This document shows positions 12,419-26,285 of a stretch of 64,000 nt of DNA, in pieces. A program made the translations under genes and the position numbers. The DNA comes from Aradus depressus. Lineage: Eukaryota > Arthropoda > Insecta > Hemiptera > Aradidae. Each line of letters starts with the position of its first letter. Position 1 is the first letter of the stretch. The DNA lies in contig OY759225.1 in the NCBI GenBank assembly GCA_963662175.1, positions 868,001 through 932,000 on the forward strand, in the 5' to 3' direction. Under the pieces are notes generated by a model. That model made no database searches, was not told the DNA's origin, and was given only the letters and a program-made list of their open reading frames with translations.

Positions 12419-13499
12419 GGACGACGTGCTCAAGGTTTTTTTAACCTAAGTGAAATTTCAGCTACGCAGGTTAAGATACATAACATACGACTCATTATCG
12501 AGTACCTGACATACGTAAAGGCCCTGGATTATAGCTTAAAGTCCAATCCGAAGGACGACGTGCTCAAATTTATTTTTATCTTCTCGATTAAAACATCTGA
12601 GCTAAGTGACTTGGCTAGATTTCTAAATGGCGATCCTGAGCTCGGTAGACTCCATTCTTCAAATTTCTAGCTTTTAAACGGTTTTTAGATTTAATATTTG
12701 TTAAAACTGATGAACAACCGGGATATCTGAATCCTACACAAAAATCTAAATAAATATGTTTTTCGAAAAAAGACGGGCTAAATCCCATTCTTCACATTTC
12801 TCGCTTTTCAACCGTTTATAGGCTTAATATTAGTTAAAACTGATAGACAGATTCAGATATATCGGGAAAGTCCCATCCGAAGGACGACGTGCTCAAGGTT
12901 TTTTTAACCTAATTGAAATTTCAGCTACGCAGGTTAAGATACATAACATACGACTCATTATCGAGTACCTGACATACGAAAAGGCCCTGGATTATAGCTT
13001 AAAGTCCAATCCGAAGGACGACGTGCTCAAATTTATTTTTATCTTCTCGATTAAAACATCTGAGCTAAGTGACTTGGCTAGATTTCTAAATGGCGATCCT
13101 GAGCTCGGTAGACTCCATTCTTCAAATTTCTAGCTTTTAAACGGTTTTTAGATTTAATATTTGTTAAAACTGATGAACAACCGGGATATCTGAATCCTAC
13201 ACAAAAATCTAAATAAATATGTTTTTCGAAAAAAGACGGGCTAAATCCCATTCTTCACATTTCTCGCTTTTCAACCGTTTATAGGCTTAATATTAGTTAA
13301 AACTGATAGACAGATTCAGATATATCGGGAAAGTCCCATCCGAAGGACGACGTGCTCAAGGTTTTTTTAACCTAATTGAAATTTCAGCTACGCAGGTTAA
13401 GATACATAACATACGACTCATTATCGAGTACCTGACATACGAAAAGGCCCTCGATCATAGCTTAAAGTCCAATCCGAAGGACGACGTGCTCAAATTTAT

Positions 13500-16400
13500 T
13501 TTTGTCTTCCCGATTAAAACATCTGACCTAAGTGCCTTGGCTAGATTTCTAAGTGGCGATCCTGAGCTCGATAGACCCCATATGTATGATAAAATAAGTT
13601 ACCGTTTGGTTCCAACTAAAATTATCAAAGAAGAAATGTGGAATATAAGTGGGCTTTGAGGTAACGTTTTGTCATATTTTCAAAAAAACTAATTAATACA
13701 GCAATGTTGATAGATAGGCAGCATCCAGAAACGAAGATAGTCAACCAAAGAACGATTCAGATGTATCAGGAAGTCCCATCCGAAGGACGACGTGCTCAAA
13801 TGTATTTTTATCATCCCGATTAAAACATCTGAGCTAAGTGACATGGCTAGATTTCTAAATGGCGATTATGAGCTCGGTAGACTCCATTCTTCAAATTTCT
13901 AGCTTTTAAACGGTTTTTAGATTTAATATTTGTTAAAACTGCTGAACAACCGGGATATCTGAAACCTACACAGAAATCTAAATAAATATGTTTTTCGAAA
14001 AAAGACGGGCTAAATCCCATTCTTCACATTTCTCGCTTTTAAACCATTTATAGGCATAATATTAGTTAAAACTGATAGACAGATTCAGATATATCGGGAA
14101 AGTCCCATCCGAAGGACGACGTGCTCAAGGTTTTTTTAACCTAAGTGAAATTTCAGCTACGCAGGTTAAGATACATAACATACGACTCATTATCGAGTAC
14201 CTGACATACGAAAAGGCCCTCGATTATAGCTTAAAGTCCAATCCGAAGGACGACGTGCTCAAATTTATTTTTATCTTCTCGATTAAAACATCTGAGCTAA
14301 GTGACTTGGCTAGATTTCTAAATAGCGATCCTGAGCTCGGTAGACTCCATTCTTCAAATTTCTAGCTTTTAAACGGTTTTTAGATTTAATATTTGTTAAA
14401 ACTGATGAACAACCGGGATATCTGAATCCTACACAAAAATCTAAATAAATATGTTTTTCGAAAAAAGACGGGCTAAATCCCATTCTTCACATTTCTCGCT
14501 TTTCAACCGTTTATAGGCTTAATATTAGTTAAAACTGATAGACAGATTCAGATATATCGGGAAAGTCCCATCCGAAGGACGACGTGCTCAAGGTTTTTTT
14601 AACCTAATTGAAATTTCAGCTACGCAGGTTAAGATACATAACATACGACTCATTATCGAGTACCTGACATACGAAAAGGCCCTCGATCATAGCTTAAAGT
14701 CCAATCCGAAGGACGACGTGCTCAAATTTATTTTTGTCTTCCCGATTAAAACATCTGACCTAAGTGCCTTGGCTAGATTTCTAAGTGGCGATCCTGAGCT
14801 CGATAGACCCCATATGTATGATAAAATAAGTTACCGTTTGGTTCCAACTAAAATTATCAAAGAAGAAATGTGGAATATAAGTGGGCTTTGAGGTAACGTT
14901 TTGTCATATTTTCAAAAAAACTAATTAATACAGCAATGTTGATAGATAGGCAGCATCCAGAAACGAAGATAGTCAACCAAAGAACGATTCAGATGTATCA
15001 GGAAGTCCCATCCGAAGGACGACGTGCTCAAATGTATTTTTATCATCCCGATTAAAACATCTGAGCTAAGTGACATGGCTAGATTTCTAAATGGCGATTA
15101 TGAGCTCGGTAGACTCCATTCTTCAAATTTCTAGCTTTTAAACGGTTTTTAGATTTAATATTGGTTAATAATGATGAACAACCGGGACATCTGAATCCTA
15201 CACAAAAATCTAAATAAATATGTTTTTCGAAAAAAGACGGGCTAAATCCCATTCTTCAAATTTCTCTCTTTTTAACGGTTTATAGGCTTAATATTAGTTA
15301 AAACTGATAGACTGATTCAGATATATCGGGAAAGTCCCATCCGAAGGACGACGTGCTCAATGTTTTTTTAACCTTAGTGAAATTTCAGCTACCCAGGTTT
15401 AGATACTTAACATACGACTCATTATCGAGTACCTGACACACGAAAAGGCCCTCGATCATAGCTTAAAGTCCAATCCGAAGGACGACGTGCTCAAATTTAT
15501 TTTTATCTTCTCGATTATAACATCTGAGCTAAGTGACTTGGCTAGATTTCTAAATGGCGATCCTGAGCTCGGTAGACTCCATTCTTCAAATTTCTAGCTT
15601 TTAAACGGTTTTTAGATTTAATATTTGTTAAAACTGATGAACAACCGGGATATCTGAAACCTACACAGAAATCTAAATAAATATGTTTTTCGAAAAAAGA
15701 CGGGCTAAATCCCATTCTTCACATTTCTCGCTTTTAAACCGTTTATAGGCATAATATTAGTTAAAACTGATAGACAGATTCAGATATATCGGGAAAGTCC
15801 CATCCGAAGGACGACGTGCTCAAGGTTTTTTTAACCTAAGTGAAATTTCAGCTACGCAGGTTAAGATACATAACATACGACTCATTATTGAGTACCTGAC
15901 ATACGAAAAGGCCCTCGATTATAGCTTAAAGTCCAATCCGAAGGACGACGTGCTCAAATTTATTTTTATCTTCTCGATTAAAACATCTGAGCTAAGTGAC
16001 TTGGCTAGATTTCTAAATGGCGATCCTGAGCTCGGTAGACTCCATTCTTCAAATTTCTAGCTTTTAAACGGTTTTTAGATTTAATATTTGTTAAAACTGA
16101 TGAACAACCGGGTTATCTGAATCCTACACAAAAATCTAAATAAATATGTTTTTCGAAAAAAGACGGGCTAAATCCCATTCTTCACATTTCTCGCTTTTCA
16201 ACCGTTTATAGGCTTAATATTAGTTAAAACTGATAGACAGATTCAGATATATCGGGAAAGTCCCATCCGAAGGACGACGTGCTCAAGGTTTTTTTAACCT
16301 AATTGAAATTTCAGCTACGCAGGTTAAGATACATAACATACGACTCATTATCGAGTACCTGACATACGAAAAGGCCCTCGATCATAGCTTAAAGTCCAAT

Positions 16401-19400
16401 CCGAAGGACGACGTGCTCAAATTTATTTTTGTCTTCCCGATTAAAACATCTGACCTAAGTGCCTTGGCTAGATTTCTAAGTGGCGATCCTGAGCTCGATA
16501 GACCCCATATGTATGATAAAATAAGTTACCGTTTGGTTCCAACTAAAATTATCAAAGAAGAAATGTGGAATATAAGTGGGCTTTGAGGTAACGTTTTGTC
16601 ATATTTTCAAAAAAACTAATTAATACAGCAATGTTGATAGATAGGCAGCATCCAGAAACGAAGATAGTCAACCAAAGAACGATTCAGATGTATCAGGAAG
16701 TCCCATCCGAAGGACGACGTGCTCAAATGTATTTTTATCATCCCGATTAAAACATCTGAGCTAAGTGACATTGCTAGATTTCTAAATGGCGATTATGAGC
16801 TCGGTAGACTCCATTCTTCAAATTTCTAGCTTTTAAACGGTTTTTAGATTTAATATTGGTTAATAATGATGAACAACCGGGACATCTGAATCCTACACAA
16901 AAATCTAAATAAATATGTTTTTCGAAAAAAGACGGGCTAAATCCCATTCTTCAAATTTCTCTCTTTTTAACGGTTTATAGGCTTAATATTAGTTAAAACT
17001 GATAGACTGATTCAGATATATCGGGAAAGTCCCATCCGAAGGACGACGTGCTCAATGTTTTTTTAACCTTAGTGAAATTTCAGCTACCCAGGTTTAGATA
17101 CTTAACATACGACTCATTATCGAGTACCTGACACACGAAAAGGCCCTCGATCATAGCTTAAAGTCCAATCCGAAGGACGACGTGCTCAAATTTATTTTTA
17201 TCTTCTCGATTATAACATCTGAGCTAAGTGACTTGGCTAGATTTCTAAATGGCGATCCTGAGCTCGGTAGACTCCATTCTTCAAATTTCTAGCTTTTAAA
17301 CGGTTTTTAGATTTAATATTTGTTAAAACTGATGAACAACCGGGATATCTGAAACCTACACAGAAATCTATATAAATATGTTTTTCGAAAAAAGACGGGC
17401 TAAATCCCATTCTTCACATTTCTCGCTTTTAAACCGTTTATAGGCATAATATTAGTTAAAACTGATAGACAGATTCAGATATATCGGGAAAGTCCCATCC
17501 GAAGGACGACGTGCTCAAGGTTTTTTTAACCTAAGTGAAATTTCAGCTACGCAGGTTAAGATACATAACATACGACTCATTATTGAGTACCTGACATACG
17601 AAAAGGCCCTCGATTATAGCTTAAAGTCCAATCCGAAGGACGACGTGCTCAAATTTATTTTTATCTTCTCGATTAAAACATCTGAGCTAAGTGACTTGGC
17701 TAGATTTCTAAATGGCGATCCTGAGCTCGGTAGACTCCATTCTTCAAATTTCTAGCTTTTAAACGGTTTTTAGATTTAATATTTGTTAAAACTGATGAAC
17801 AACCGGGTTATCTGAATCCTACACAAAAATCTAAATAAATATGTTTTTCGAAAAAAGACGGGCTAAATCCCATTCTTCACATTTCTCGCTTTTCAACCGT
17901 TTATAGGCTTAATATTAGTTAAAACTGATAGACAGATTCAGATATATCGGGAAAGTCCCATCCGAAGGACGACGTGCTCAAGGTTTTTTTAACCTAATTG
18001 AAATTTCAGCTACGCAGGTTAAGATACATAACATACGACTCATTATCGAGTACCTGACATACGAAAAGGCCCTCGATCATAGCTTAAAGTCCAATCCGAA
18101 GGACGACGTGCTCAAATTTATTTTTGTCTTCCCGATTAAAACATCTGACCTAAGTGCCTTGGCTAGATTTCTAAGTGGCGATCCTGAGCTCGATAGACCC
18201 CATATGTATGATAAAATAAGTTACCGTTTGGTTCCAACTAAAATTATCAAAGAAGAAATGTGGAATATAAGTGGGCTTTGAGGTAACGTTTTGTCATATT
18301 TTCAAAAAAACTAATTAATACAGCAATGTTGATAGATAGGCAGCATCCAGAAACGAAGATAGTCAACCAAAGAACGATTCAGATGTATCAGGAAGTCCCA
18401 TCCGAAGGACGACGTGCTCAAATGTATTTTTATCATCCCGATTAAAACATCTGAGCTAAGTGACATGGCTAGATTTCTAAATGGCGATTATGAGCTCGGT
18501 AGACTCCATTCTTCAAATTTCTAGCTTTTAAACGGTTTTTAGATTTAATATTGGTTAATAATGATGAACAACCGGGACATCTGAATCCTACACAAAAATC
18601 TAAATAAATATGTTTTTCGAAAAAAGACGGGCTAAATCCCATTCTTCAAATTTCTCTCTTTTTAACGGTTTATAGGCTTAATATTAGTTAAAACTGATAG
18701 ACTGATTCAGATATATCGGGAAAGTCCCATCCGAAGGACGACGTGCTCAATGTTTTTTTAACCTTAGTGAAATTTCAGCTACCCAGGTTTAGATACTTAA
18801 CATACGACTCATTATCGAGTACCTGACACACGAAAAGGCCCTCGATCATAGCTTAAAGTCCAATCCGAAGGACGACGTGCTCAAATTTATTTTTATCTTC
18901 TCGATTATAACATCTGAGCTAAGTGACTTGGCTAGATTTCTAAATGGCGATCCTGAGCTCGGTAGACTCCATTCTTCAAATTTCTAGCTTTTAAACGGTT
19001 TTTAGATTTAATATTTGTTAAAACTGATGAACAACCGGGATATCTGAAACCTACACAGAAATCTATATAAATATGTTTTTCGAAAAAAGACGGGCTAAAT
19101 CCCATTCTTCACATTTCTCGCTTTTAAACCGTTTATAGGCATAATATTAGTTAAAACTGATAGACAGATTCAGATATATCGGGAAAGTCCCATCCGAAGG
19201 ACGACGTGCTCAAGGTTTTTTTAACCTAAGTGAAATTTCAGCTACGCAGGTTAAGATACATAACATACGACTCATTATTGAGTACCTGACATACGAAAAG
19301 GCCCTCGATTATAGCTTAAAGTCCAATCCGAAGGACGACGTGCTCAAATTTATTTTTATCTTCTCGATTAAAACATCTGAGCTAAGTGACTTGGCTAGAT

Positions 19401-21350
19401 TTCTAAATGGCGATCCTGAGCTCGGTAGACTCCATTCTTCAAATTTCTAGCTTTTAAACGGTTTTTAGATTTAATATTTGTTAAAACTGATGAACAACCG
19501 GGATATCTGAATCCTACACAAAAATCTAAATAAATATGTTTTTCGAAAAAAGACGGGCTAAATCCCATTCTTCACATTTCTCGCTTTTCAACCGTTTATA
19601 GGCTTAATATTAGTTAAAACTGATAGACAGATTCAGATATATCGGGAAAGTCCCATCCGAAGGACGACGTGCTCAAGGTTTTTTTAACCTAATTGAAATT
19701 TCAGCTACGCAGGTTAAGATACATAACATACGACTCATTATCGAGTACCTGACATACTTAAAGGCCCTCGATCATAGCTTAAAGTCCAATCCGAAGGACG
19801 ACGTGCTCAAATTTATTTTTGTCTTCCCGATTAAAACATCTGACCTAAGTGCCTTGGCTAGATTTCTAAGTGGCGATCCTGAGCTCGATAGACCCCATAT
19901 GTATGATAAAATAAGTTACCGTTTGGTTCCAACTAAAATTATCAAAGAAGAAATGTGGAATATAAGTGGGCTTTGAGGTAACGTTTTGTCATATTTTCAA
20001 AAAAACTAATTAATACAGCAATGTTGATAGATAGGCAGCATCCAGAAACGAAGATAGTCAACCAAAGAACGATTCAGATGTATCAGGAAGTCCCATCCGA
20101 AGGACGACGTGCTCAAATGTATTTTTATCATCCCGATGAAAACATCTGAGCTAAGTGACATGGCTAGATTTCTAAATGGCGATTATGAGCTCGGTAGACT
20201 CCATTCTTCAAATTTCTAGCTTTTAAACGGTTTTTAGATTTAATATTGGTTAATAATGATGAACAACCGGGACATCTGAATCCTACACAAAAATCTAAAT
20301 AAATATGTTTTTCGAAAAAAGACGGGCTAAATCCCATTCTTCAAATTTCTCTCTTTTTAACGGTTTATAGGCTTAATATTAGTTAAAACTGATAGACTGA
20401 TTCAGATATATCGGGAAAGTCCCATCCGAAGGACGACGTGCTCAATGTTTTTTTAACCTTAGTGAAATTTCAGCTACCCAGGTTTAGATACTTAACATAC
20501 GACTCATTATCGAGTACCTGACACACGAAAAGGCCCTCGATCATAGCTTAAAGTCCAATCCGAAGGACGACGTGCTCAAATTTATTTTTATCTTCTCGAT
20601 TAAAACATCTGAGCTAAGTGACTTGGCTAGATTTCTAAATGGCGATCCTGAGCTCGGTAGACTCCATTCTTCAAATTTCTAGCTTTTAAACGGTTTTTAG
20701 ATTTAATATTTGTTAAAACTGATGAACAACCGGGATATCTGAATCCTACACAAAAATCTAAATAAATATGTTTTTCGAAAAAAGACGGGCTAAATCCCAT
20801 TCTTCACATTTCTCGCTTTTAAACCGTTTATAGGCTTAATATTAGTTAAAACTGATAGACAGATTCAGATATATCGGTAAAGTCCCATCCGAAGGACGAC
20901 GTGCTCAAGGTTTTTTTAACCTAAGTGAAATTTCAGCTACGCAGGTTAAGATACATAACATACGACTCATTATCCAGTACCTGACATACGAAAAGGCCCT
21001 CGATCATACCTTAAAGTCCAATCCGAAGGACGACGTGCTCAAATTTATTTTTATCTTCTCGATTAAAACATCTGACCTAAGTGCCTTGGCTAGATTTCTA
21101 AGTGGCAATCCTTAGCTCGATAGACTCCATATGTATGATAAAATAAGTTACCGTTTGGTTCCAACTAAAATTATCAGAGAAGAAATGTGGAATATAAGTG
21201 GGCTTTGAGGTAACGTTTTGTCATATTTTCAACAAAACAAATTAATTTGTCATATTTTCAACAAAACAACAGCAATGTTGATAGATAGGCAGCATCCAGA
21301 AATGAAGATAGTCAACCAAAGAACGATTCAGATGTATCGGGAAGTCCCAT
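13500..21350. repeat. 1695-bp higher-order repeat of satellite A
   Basis: The private marker CATATGTATGATAAAATAAG starts at 13580, 14811, 16506, 18201, 19896 and 21128. The three central spacings are exactly 1695 bp; the outer two are 1231 and 1232 bp, shorter by one monomer of about 464 bp. Each unit also carries a 150-bp insert-like block (GTTACCGTTTGGTTCCAACT to CAAAGAACGATTCAGATG) that ordinary monomers lack. Diverged relatives of that block occur at 23904, 25422 and near 56250-56625. Confidence 0.88.
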
Positions 21351-24301
21351 CCGAAGGACGACGTGCTCAAGGTTATTTTTATCTTACCGATTAAAACATC
21401 TGACCTAAGTGACCTGGCTAGATTTCTAAATGGCGATCCTGAGCTCGGTAGACTCTTTTCTTCAAATTTCTAGCTTTTAAACGGTTTTTAGATTTAATAT
21501 TTGTTAAAAATGATGAACAACCGGGATATCTGAATCCTACACAAAAATCGAAATAAAAATGTTTTTCGAAAAAAGACGGGCTAAATCCCATTCTTCAAAT
21601 TTCTCTCTTTTTAACGGTTCATAGGCTTAGCATTAGTTAAAACTGATAGACAGATTCAGATATATCGGGAAAGTCCAATCCGAAGGACGACGTGCTCAAG
21701 TTATTTTCAACGTAAATGAAATTTCAACTCCCCAGGTTTAGATACATAACATACGACTCATTATCGAGTACCTGACATACTAAAAGGCCCTCGATCATAG
21801 CTTAAATTCCAATCCGAAGGACGACGTGCTCAAATTTATTTTTATCTTCCCGATTAATACATCTGACCTAAGTGACTTGGCTAGATTTCCAAATGGCGAT
21901 CCTGAGCTCGGTAGACTCCATTCTTATAATTTCTAGCTTTTAAACGGTTTTTAAATTTAATATTTGTTAAAACTGATGAACAACCGTGATATCTGAATCC
22001 AACACAAAAATCGAAATAAAAATGTTTTTCGAAAAAAGTCGGGCTAAATACCATTCTTCAAATTTCTCTCTTTTTAACGGTTTATAGGCTTGATATTAGT
22101 TAAAACTGATAGACAGATTCAGATATATCGAGAAAGTCCCATCCGAAGGACGACGAGCTCAAGGTTATTTTAACCTAAGTGAAATTTCATCTACCCAGGT
22201 TTAGATACATAACATACGACTCATTATGGAGTACCTGACATACGAAAAGGTCCTCGATCATAGCGTAAATTCCAATCCGAAGGACGACGTGCTCAAAATT
22301 ATTTTTATCTTACCGATTAAAACATCTGACCTAAGTGACCTGGCTAGATTTCTAAATGGCGATCCTGAGCTCGGTAGACTCCATTCTTCAAATTTCTAGC
22401 TTTTAAACGGTTTTTAGATTTAATATTTGTTAAAACTGATGAACAACCGGGATATCTGCATTCTACACAAAAATCTAAATAAATATGTTTTTCGAAAAAA
22501 GACGGGCTAAATCCCATTCTTCAAATTTCTCGCTTTTAAACCGTTTATAGGCTTAATATTAGATAAATCTGATAGACAGATTCAGATATATCGGGAAAGT
22601 CCCATCCGAAGGACGACGTGCTCAAGGTTTTTTTAACCTAAGTGAAATTTCAGCTACCTAGGTTTAGATACATAACATACGACTCATTATCGAGTACCTG
22701 ACATACGAAAAGGCCCTCGATCATAGCTTAAAGTCCAATCCGAAGGACGACGTGCTCAAATTTATTTTTATCTTCTTGATTAAAACATCTGAGCTAAGTG
22801 ACTTGGCTAGATTTCTAAATGGCGATCCTGAGCTCGGTAGACTCCATTCTTCAAATTTCTCACTTTTAAACGGTTTTTAGATTTAATATTTGTTAAAGCT
22901 GATGAACAACCGGGATATCTGAATCCTACACAAAAATCTAAATAAAAATGTTTTTCGAAAAAAGTCGGGCTAAGTCCCATTCTTCAAATTTCTGGCTTTT
23001 TAACGGTTTATAGGCTTAATATTAGTTAAAACTGATAGACAGATTCAGATTTATCGGGAAAGTCCCATCCGAAGGGCGACGTGCTTAAGGTTTTTTTAAC
23101 CTAGTGAAATTTCAGCTACCCAGGTTTGAATACATAACATACGACTCATAATCCAGTACCTGACATACAAAAAGGCCCTCGATCATAGCTTGAAGTCCAA
23201 TCCGAAGGACGACGTGCTCAAGTTATTTTTAACGTAAATGAAATTTCAACTCCCCAGGTTTAGATACATAACATACGACTCATTATCGAGTACCTTACAT
23301 ACTAAAAGGCCCTCGATCATAGCTTAAAGTCTAATCCGAAGGACGACGTGCTCAAATTTATTTTTATCTTCCCGATTAAAACATCTGACCTAAGTGACTT
23401 GGCTAGATTTCCAAATGGCGATCCTGAGCTCGGTAGACTCCATTCTTATAATTTCTAGCTTTTAAACGGTTTTTAAATTTAATATTTGTTAAAACTGATG
23501 AACAACCGTGATATCTGAACCCTACACAAAAATCGAAATAAAAATGTTTTTCGAAAAAAGTCGGGCTAAATACCATTCTTCAAATTTCTCTCTTTTTAAC
23601 GGTTTATAGGCTTGATATTAGTTAAAACTGATAGACAGATTCAGATATATCGAGAAAGTCCCATCCGAAGGACGACGTGCTCAAGGTTTTTTGAACCTAA
23701 GTGAAATTTTAGCTACCTAGGTTTAGTTACATAACATACGACTCATTATCGAGTTCTTGACAAATAAAACGGCCCTCGATCATAGCCTAAAGTCCAATCC
23801 GAAGGACGACGTGCTCAAATTTATTTTTTTCTTCCCGATTAAAACATCTGACCTAAGTGCGTTGGCTAGATTTCTAAGTGGCGATCCTGAGCTCGATAGA
23901 CTCCATATGTATGATAAAATAAGTTACCGTTTGGTTCGAACTAAAATTATCAAGGAAGAAACGTGGAATATAAGTGGGCATGGAGGTACCGTTTTGACAT
24001 ATTTTCTGAAAAACAAATTAATACAGCTATGTTGGTAGATAGGCAGCATCCAGAAAGGAAGATGGTCAACCAAAGAAAGATTCAGATGTATCGGGAAAGT
24101 CCTATCCGAAGGACGACGTGCTCAAGTAATTTTTAACCTAAATGAAATGTCATCTACCCAGGTTTAGATACATAACATACGACTCATTATCGAGTTAAAG
24201 GCCCCCCCCATTAAAGGCCCTCGATCATAGCTTAAAGTCCAATCCGAAGGACGACGTGCTCAAATTTATTTTTATCTTCCCGATTAAAACATCTAACCTA
24301 A

Positions 24302-24908
24302 GGGCCCTTACACACCAAAGCCGAGCCGTGCCGGGCCGGGCGATGCGATGCGAAGCCGAGCCGAGCGGAATCTGCCTGCGTTCGCACCGAAGCCGATTTG
24401 CTCTCAGTAGGTTTTCTAGCCTTGTAGTGAGAGGTGCTTCTTTCCTATTCAGTCTCAGTTGAAACGTGGTGCAAAATGATGTCATGGGTAGCATAGGATG
24501 ATGTTATTGGGTAGTTCATCACTTGATGATGAATGTGTGGCAGAAAGAAGGCGATTCTTTCTTGAATCGAACTAATTAATATTTCTATGTCAACACTCAT
24601 TATAATATTAAAAAATTTTAAAAACAAAAACCACTTCAAAAAATAAAAAAACAATATATTGCGCAATATAATGTAACTCACTGGGCTGAAACACCGGACT
24701 AGACTGAATGGCGGGAAAAAACGGCTTGGCAGAAAACGTTCGAATTGGCGAGAGGTAGTACTGCACAAAACCGCTCGGCCCGGCCCAGCATCGCCCGGCG
24801 CGGCCCGGCTTTGGTTTGAATACTCCCATCTAAACCCTGCGTATCTAGCGCTCAAGCGTTTTTGCCCGGCGCGGCTCGGCTCGGCCCGGTTTTGGTGTGA
24901 AACCCCAC
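24302..24908. mobile_element. Non-autonomous TIR element, PIF/Harbinger-like, in satellite A
   Basis: A 607-bp insertion splits a satellite monomer between CCTAA and GTGACTTGG and is flanked by TAA at 24299-24301 and 24909-24911. The left end reads GGGCCCTTACACACCAAAGC. The right end, reverse-complemented, reads GTGGGGTTTCACACCAAAAC. The two are imperfect inverted repeats that extend inward as GC-rich GCCGAGCC-type runs. A 3-bp TAA duplication with G-rich termini fits PIF/Harbinger (family knowledge). There is no transposase frame, so it would need an enzyme from elsewhere. hAT is less likely because its duplications are 8 bp. Confidence 0.72.
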
Positions 24909-25791
24909 TAAGTGACTTGGCTAGATTTCTAAATGGCGATCCAAAGTTCGGTAGACTCCATTCTTCAAATTTCTAGCTTTTAAACGGTTTTTAGATTTAA
25001 TATTTTTTTAAACTGATGAACAACCGGGATATCTGAATCCTACACAAGAATCGAAATAAAAATGTTTTTCGAAAAAAGTAGGGCTAAATACCATTCTTCA
25101 AATTTCCTGCTTTTTAACGGTTTATACATTTATTATTTGTTGAAACTGATAGACAGATTCAGATATATCGGGAAAGTCCCATCCGAAGGACGACGTGCTC
25201 AAGGTTTAATGAACCTAAGTGAAATTTTAGCTACCCAGGTTTAGTTAAATAACATACGACTCATTATCGAGCACCTGACATACAAAAAGGCCCTCAATCA
25301 TAGCCTAAAGTCCAATCCGAAGGACGACGTGCTCAAATTTATTTTTATCTTCTCGATTAAAACGTTTGACCTAAATGCCTTTGCTAGATTTCTAAGTGGC
25401 GATCCTGAGCTCGATAGACTCCGTATGTAAGATAAAATAAGTTACCGTTTGGTTCCAACTAAAATTATCAAGGAAGAAATGTGGAATATAAAGTGGGCTT
25501 TGAGGTACCGTTTTGACATATTTTCTGAAAAACAAATTAATACAGCAATGTTGGTAGATAGGCAGCGACCATAAATGAAGATGGTCAACCAAAGACAAAT
25601 TCAGATGTATCGGGTCCCAACCGAAGGACGAAGTGCTAAAGGATGTTTAAAAAAATAAATAATATAAGTCAGTTAAAACAACTAAGAGCCCCGTCTAGAT
25701 TTCCAACTTGCGATCCTGAGCTCAGTAGACACCAAACATAAAGAAAAAATACGTTTCCGTTTGGCTCCAACTAAAATTATCAAGGAAGAAA

Positions 25792-26285
25792 TCTATATTA
25801 ATAAAGCTGAAACGGGGTTTATTTGTTTGTTTGTTCGTGTTGTAGCATTCTTATGACCCCAGTTGAATAATAGGCTATGTGGCGTCCCAAAATTTTGAAC
25901 GGGAGGGGGGGTGGTGGGGATAGGCCTAAATGTAAAGATACCGGTAGCTCATTAACTAATGGTTGGATTATCATGAAATTTCACATGTAGTAATTTCAAA
26001 ACAAAATTTGAAAAATCGTTGTGACGTTTCAACTTTTTGAACCTGAGGGGTTGGGTGCATTAAGCTGAAGGAATTTCACATGTAGCTTTCTCTTCTTCTG
26101 TACACCGGTATTAAGCAGATACTAGCTGTGGTGTCTGCCGTTGAAGTACTATAAGGCTTATTCTATATGAATAATTGAAAATTATAACATCATGAATGTA
26201 CTGTCGAAGAATTGAATTGGATTCGAATGAGAGATATTAGGTGAAAAGTCAAAGTTCCCCGGGCAACGCCGGGTATTACTGCTAG
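25792..26285 (+). mobile_element. Helitron-like non-autonomous element 1
   Basis: It starts with TC (TCTATATTAATAAAGC) after an A, and ends CTAG at 26282-26285. Just upstream of the end is a short hairpin, CCCGG (26258-26262), loop GCAACG, CCGGG (26269-26273), then TATTACTG before CTAG. TC start, CTRR end and a 3' hairpin about 10 nt inside the end are the Helitron hallmarks. The 494-bp body carries one unit of the 145-bp repeat that is amplified in the neighbouring element. There is no Rep/helicase coding. Confidence 0.82.

Larger units (their letters stand above)
6097..25791. repeat. Satellite A, main block with higher-order organisation
   Basis: About 19 kb of tandem monomers related to those in 1-1545. 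Two half-monomer flavours alternate: TCCCATCCGAAGGACGACG followed by AAGGTTTTTTTAACC, and TCCAATCCGAAGGACGACG followed by AAATTTATTTTTATC. Longer units are built on top: a 4284-bp-offset duplication, a 1051-bp duplication and a 1695-bp higher-order repeat. Monomers become more divergent after about 23700, as expected for an array edge, and end at the Helitron insertion (25791). Each monomer carries a segment resembling the dispersed SINE-like family, for example the copy at 54000-54345 read on the minus strand. Confidence 0.93.

Noticed and set aside
23757..24038. 93-codon frame with HGGTVLTYFLKNKLIQLCW
   Set aside because: It is the private block of the satellite A higher-order unit; the other copies carry TGA in the same place (GGGCTTTGAGGT).
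24225..24855. Open frames of 68-136 codons across the GC-rich insertion
   Set aside because: They run across the termini of the Harbinger-like element into satellite DNA and show no transposase motifs.
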